DNA of 9,158 nucleotides from Chloroflexota bacterium (GTDB lineage Bacteria; Chloroflexota; Anaerolineae; Anaerolineales; UBA4823): NCBI GenBank assembly GCA_030636125.1, contig DAOVXM010000069.1:1-9158 (forward strand), in the 5' to 3' direction. A model generated the notes under the pieces. It worked only from the letters and a program-made list of their open reading frames with translations. It did no database searches and was not told the DNA's origin. How positions within the stretch are numbered: the stretch's first letter is position 1; every line of letters begins with the position of its first letter. A program made the position numbers and the translations under genes. Shown here piece after piece: positions 6,831-9,158 of this stretch.

Positions 6831-6852
6831 AGCCCCCCATTGCTGGGGGGCT
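6831..6852. terminator. GC-rich hairpin between convergent sdhCD and qcr operons
   Basis: AGCCCCCC (6831-6838) pairs perfectly with GGGGGGCT (6845-6852) around a 6-base loop, 24 bases after the sdhD stop. On the plus strand it is followed by only two U before GC; on the minus strand by CTCTTAT. It lacks a full U tract, but its strength and its place between converging operons make a bidirectional terminator or 3' end stabiliser likely. Confidence 0.6.
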
Positions 6853-6889
6853 TGCAAATCCGAGAGACCGGCAGAAACCTGGGTTGATG

Positions 6890-6958
6890 AAGCTACGATG
6901 TAGGCAGCGGTAAGGCGTCGATGTAAGCTACAGTGAAGCGTCGATGTTGGCTTGGATG
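6890..6958. repeat. Three imperfect 23-bp tandem repeats
   Basis: Units start at 6890, 6913 and 6936; the last two share AGCGTCGATGT-like cores (AGGCGTCGATGT and AAGCGTCGATGT), while the first reads AAGCTACGATGT. A partial fourth unit (GGCTACGGTGT, from 6960) runs over the stop codon of the minus-strand qcrC gene. The copies are diverged and no protein-coding frame across them is supported. They may be local slippage products. Confidence 0.5.
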
Positions 6959-6961
6959 TGG

Positions 6962-8155
6962 CTACGGTGTCGTGGTTTCTGTTGCAGTAACCTCGGGAAT
7001 TGCCTCGGTTGAGGGGGTGGAGAGCGCGGCAGCTTCTTCGGCGGTCTCCGGTACACCAGCCAGGACCCAACGCTCAAAGATCTCAATCAGTTCGGGCTTG
7101 AGCGCCCTGGTGGGCGGCATCGGCCCACCGGCATCGATCTCCTGGCGATGGAGCATTAATATTGTATTGTTATTCAGATCACCCGGAATTATATTGGGAG
7201 CATTGTCGCCGGTTTCCATGATCTCTGCATAAGTGCCCATCAGATGATTATTGTTCTTCTTGCCTGGTCGATGGCAAGAGATGCAATAGCGCTTTACAAT
7301 CGATTGGATGTGCACTTCGTAGGAGGGCACTTCATCTGGGCCAAGGGCGGGGACAGCCCCAGCCTGAGCAGCTTCTTCGGGAATCTCAGCACGATCATCC
7401 CAAGTGTAACGCATAAAGCTGACGATGGCGCTAATATCACTACGCGAGAGCTCGCCGCCATAGCCCAATCCAAAAGGCGGCATACCCAGATCAGGTTGTC
7501 CCAAGTCAGTGATATTAAATAGAGTCTCATCCGAACGGGTGTACATTTCATCCTGGCTGTTTATGGGCTTAAGCACTACACCTTCCAGACCTTCGACCCC
7601 GATGATCTCACCCCCCTCCCCATCTGGCCCATGACATTCCACACAGTGGACCGAATATAAATCCTGCCCGAGCACAATTTGTTCACTAAGCGAAGATGCC
7701 AGACTGGTCTCTTCTTGTGGAGGTGTGGTAACCGCGGCCATAATGGTCAGCGCGACAATCCCGACCACGATGATGCTCATAAGGACAACCGCGAACTTGC
7801 GCTTCTTCCAGTGGCGGAAGGGGCTGCGATCGTAAAAAGGTAACAAGAACAAAGCCAATACGGCAATCGTCGGGATGATGAATGTGCCAACCCACTCAAT
7901 CTGCCCAGGGAAGAATTTTAGCATCTCGAACAAGAACAAGAAATACCATTCTGGTCTGGGGATATAGGAGGCATCATTCGGGTCAGCGGGAGGTTCGGCA
8001 GCTACACCAACAAAGACCGCCAACCCGATCAGGAGTAAGAAGACGGCGAAGGAAGCTAGCAGGTCTTTGTAGATCACATCCGGCCAGAACTTATATCCCC
8101 GCTCCTTCTCAATTTTATATTCTTCCAAGTAGGCTTGCTTTTGTTCTTCGTTCAC
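6962..8155 (-). CDS. qcrC: Cytochrome bc/b6f complex subunit IV fused to a two-haem cytochrome c region
   Basis: This 397-residue protein combines three parts. Residues 1-145 are the subunit IV (PetD-like, C-terminal cytochrome b) half, with FWPDVIYKDLL near the start, the quinol-oxidation motif PEWY (68-71) and three hydrophobic helices (about 31-53, 87-107, 120-141). Residues 158-252 are a class I cytochrome c with CVECH (171-175) and a likely Met225 axial ligand. Residues 275-372 hold a second haem motif CISCH (291-295) in a domain whose layout (haem motif, IIPGDLNNN, PMPP with Met346, then ERWVLAGVP) resembles planctomycete-type cytochrome c (PSCyt1) domains. A Thr/Glu/Pro-rich tail follows. 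Bacillus QcrC is a similar fusion with one haem; the extra module is unusual. Both haem modules should lie outside the membrane. The GTG start has GGGAG (8163-8167) 7 bases upstream. It is third in the operon, 15 bases after qcrB. Confidence 0.9.
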   Translation of the reverse strand: MNEEQKQAYLEEYKIEKERGYKFWPDVIYKDLLASFAVFLLLIGLAVFVGVAAEPPADPNDASYIPRPEWYFLFLFEMLKFFPGQIEWVGTFIIPTIAVLALFLLPFYDRSPFRHWKKRKFAVVLMSIIVVGIVALTIMAAVTTPPQEETSLASSLSEQIVLGQDLYSVHCVECHGPDGEGGEIIGVEGLEGVVLKPINSQDEMYTRSDETLFNITDLGQPDLGMPPFGLGYGGELSRSDISAIVSFMRYTWDDRAEIPEEAAQAGAVPALGPDEVPSYEVHIQSIVKRYCISCHRPGKKNNNHLMGTYAEIMETGDNAPNIIPGDLNNNTILMLHRQEIDAGGPMPPTRALKPELIEIFERWVLAGVPETAEEAAALSTPSTEAIPEVTATETTTP

Positions 8156-8170
8156 TATAGCACTCCCTAC

Positions 8171-8836
8171 TTAACCTTCTTTTTCTTCTTTGGGAACATT
8201 AGAAATCCCGATGCGGATAACCAGGTACATGTGAACGCCGATCATCGCAGCGATCACCGCTGGCAAGAACCAAATATGCACAGCAAAAAAGCGAGCCAGG
8301 GTGACTGCGCTCAGATCGGTCCCGCCGCGCAGAACACGCAGCATAAAATCGCCGACAAAAGGAACCGTGCCAACAATTTCTGTACCCACCGTGGTAGCCC
8401 AGTAGGCCCGTTGATTCCAGGGGAGCAAATACCCGGTGAAGCCCATCCCAATGGTTGCCAAAAACAATATCACCCCGGTAAGCCAGGTAATCTCACGCGG
8501 GTATTTATAGGCCGCGTAATAGAACGTGCGCAACATATGCAAAAACACAAACACGACCATCAAGCTGGCTCCCCAGTGATGCACACCTCGGATCAGCCAG
8601 CCAAAGGTGACACCGTTCATAATGTACTGGATGCTGTTATAAGCATCAGCCGGCGAAGGAACGTAATAAACCGCCAGGAACATGCCAGTAAGACCCTGAA
8701 GCAAAAACAGGATAAGCGAAGCGCTGCCCAACGTATACCACCAATTTACCTTGGGAACCTTACGATCCAAGACGGTGTCATATATGCTGTACAGCCCCAG
8801 GCGCTCATCCAGCCAGGTCATAACTTTTTCAGCCAT
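8171..8836 (-). CDS. qcrB: Cytochrome b6 (cytochrome b subunit of the menaquinol oxidoreductase)
   Basis: The 221-residue protein carries the quinone sites and the two b haems of a bc/b6f-type complex. The four haem-ligand histidines fall at His86, His100, His187 and His202, the same numbers as in plastid cytochrome b6. HHWGAS (86-91) and GYLLPW (135-140) are family signatures, and four hydrophobic segments are seen. Residue 35, which is the Cys that covalently holds haem ci in b6f and in Bacillus QcrB, is Thr here (WYTLGS), so that third haem is probably absent or not covalently bound. The ATG lies two bases after the Rieske stop, with AAGGAT inside the end of the preceding gene as ribosome binding site, so translation is likely coupled. 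Subunit IV is encoded separately downstream, giving the split b6-type arrangement. Confidence 0.95.
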   Translation of the reverse strand: MAEKVMTWLDERLGLYSIYDTVLDRKVPKVNWWYTLGSASLILFLLQGLTGMFLAVYYVPSPADAYNSIQYIMNGVTFGWLIRGVHHWGASLMVVFVFLHMLRTFYYAAYKYPREITWLTGVILFLATIGMGFTGYLLPWNQRAYWATTVGTEIVGTVPFVGDFMLRVLRGGTDLSAVTLARFFAVHIWFLPAVIAAMIGVHMYLVIRIGISNVPKEEKEG

Positions 8837-8838
8837 GG

Positions 8839-9158
8839 CTATCCTTCCACAAAAATGAACAAATTGCCATCCTCAATCTTATTCTCATATTCCCATAGCG
8901 GTTCTGGGGGTGGTCCGGCGACGACCTTGCCCTCAACATCAAAGATTCCATCATGGCATGGACAGACGTAGACCTGTTCATCTTCCTCCCAGTGCACACG
9001 ACAACTCAAATGTGTACACCAGCTGGAGAATACCGTCATGTCATCCTGGCTCTCACTGTAACGCATCACGTAAGCGCCAAAGCTAATAACCGTTTTCTCC
9101 CAACCATTCACCGTAGAGCGAGTGAAACTGAACAAAGTCGGAATGCCAACCGGGTAAC
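8839..9158 (-). CDS. qcrA: Rieske iron-sulfur protein (5' end outside the window)
   Basis: This is the C-terminal 106 or so residues of the Rieske subunit, which takes electrons from quinol through a [2Fe-2S] cluster. Both ligand motifs are complete: CTHLSC (9001-9018) and CPCHDG (from 8964 down), giving two Cys and two His ligands plus the disulfide-forming Cys pair. The proline-rich GPPPEPL that follows is also typical of Rieske folds and especially of Bacillus QcrA. The frame stays open to the right window edge, so the TTG at 9135 is not the start and the N-terminal membrane helix lies outside. At the positions equivalent to bovine Ser163 and Tyr165 the residues are Gly and Phe (CPCHDGIFD), which should lower the cluster potential. 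It is the first visible gene of a Rieske, b6, subunit IV-cytochrome c operon, the order seen in Bacillus qcrABC. Confidence 0.93.
   Translation of the reverse strand, partial: YPVGIPTLFSFTRSTVNGWEKTVISFGAYVMRYSESQDDMTVFSSWCTHLSCRVHWEEDEQVYVCPCHDGIFDVEGKVVAGPPPEPLWEYENKIEDGNLFIFVEG

Noticed and set aside
8135..8971. 278-codon open frame on the plus strand
   Set aside because: It is antisense to qcrB and to parts of qcrA and qcrC, all of which have clear family motifs. Its product is rich in His, Gln and Asn with no recognisable domain, so it is a shadow frame.
1..9158. CRISPR arrays, tRNA or rRNA genes, prophage, transposases, known riboswitch classes or defence genes
   Set aside because: I looked for direct repeats with spacers, cloverleaf-like segments and known protein motifs by eye and found none.

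Overview
The window is 9.2 kb of ordinary bacterial chromosome, tightly packed with core-metabolism genes. It holds two divergent transcription blocks (icd-sdhCD on the plus strand, a Ca2+-ATPase/DNPH1-like pair on the minus strand) and a convergent minus-strand respiratory operon. The gene content fits a menaquinone-using, respiring bacterium, and I would guess Chloroflexota (an Anaerolineae-like lineage). The clues are a Bacillus-type qcrABC order, a subunit IV/cytochrome c fusion with two haem-c motifs, three-helix SdhC and SdhD anchors, and an E. coli-type NADP isocitrate dehydrogenase. The taxonomic placement is inference; no marker gene in the window settles it.

Layout: 1-563 (+) is the 3' end of a sensor histidine kinase. 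564-882 is a convergent gap with a GC-rich hairpin, a short palindrome and an orphan strong Shine-Dalgarno site. 883-1308 (-) encodes a DNPH1/Rcl-like nucleotide N-hydrolase whose ATG overlaps the stop of the gene before it, a P2A-type Ca2+-transporting ATPase at 1305-4109 (-). 4110-4476 is a divergent regulatory region with several palindromes and a good extended -10 promoter for icd. 4477-5781 (+) is icd, closed by a clear intrinsic terminator. 5835-5992 is a structured leader in front of sdhC (5993-6415) and sdhD (6429-6806). After a GC-rich hairpin and a short degenerate repeat, the minus strand carries the bc/b6f-type complex, read from the right edge leftwards: Rieske protein (cut by the window end), cytochrome b6, and a subunit IV fused to two c-type cytochrome modules.

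How they work together: isocitrate dehydrogenase supplies 2-oxoglutarate and NADPH. SdhC and SdhD anchor succinate dehydrogenase to the quinone pool, but the catalytic sdhA and sdhB genes are not next to them. The Qcr complex oxidises the quinol and passes electrons through its fused cytochrome c arm. Residues around the Rieske cluster (Ser to Gly and Tyr to Phe at the two hydrogen-bond positions) and Thr in place of Cys35 in cytochrome b6 suggest a low-potential, menaquinol-type complex without covalent haem ci. I see no phage, CRISPR array, tRNA, rRNA, transposase or defence system. The most notable items are the three-part QcrC fusion, the Rieske and b6 substitutions, the orphan sdhCD pair with its overlapping leader hairpins, and the ATACCC/GGGTAT palindrome that covers a possible -10 box upstream of the ATPase.
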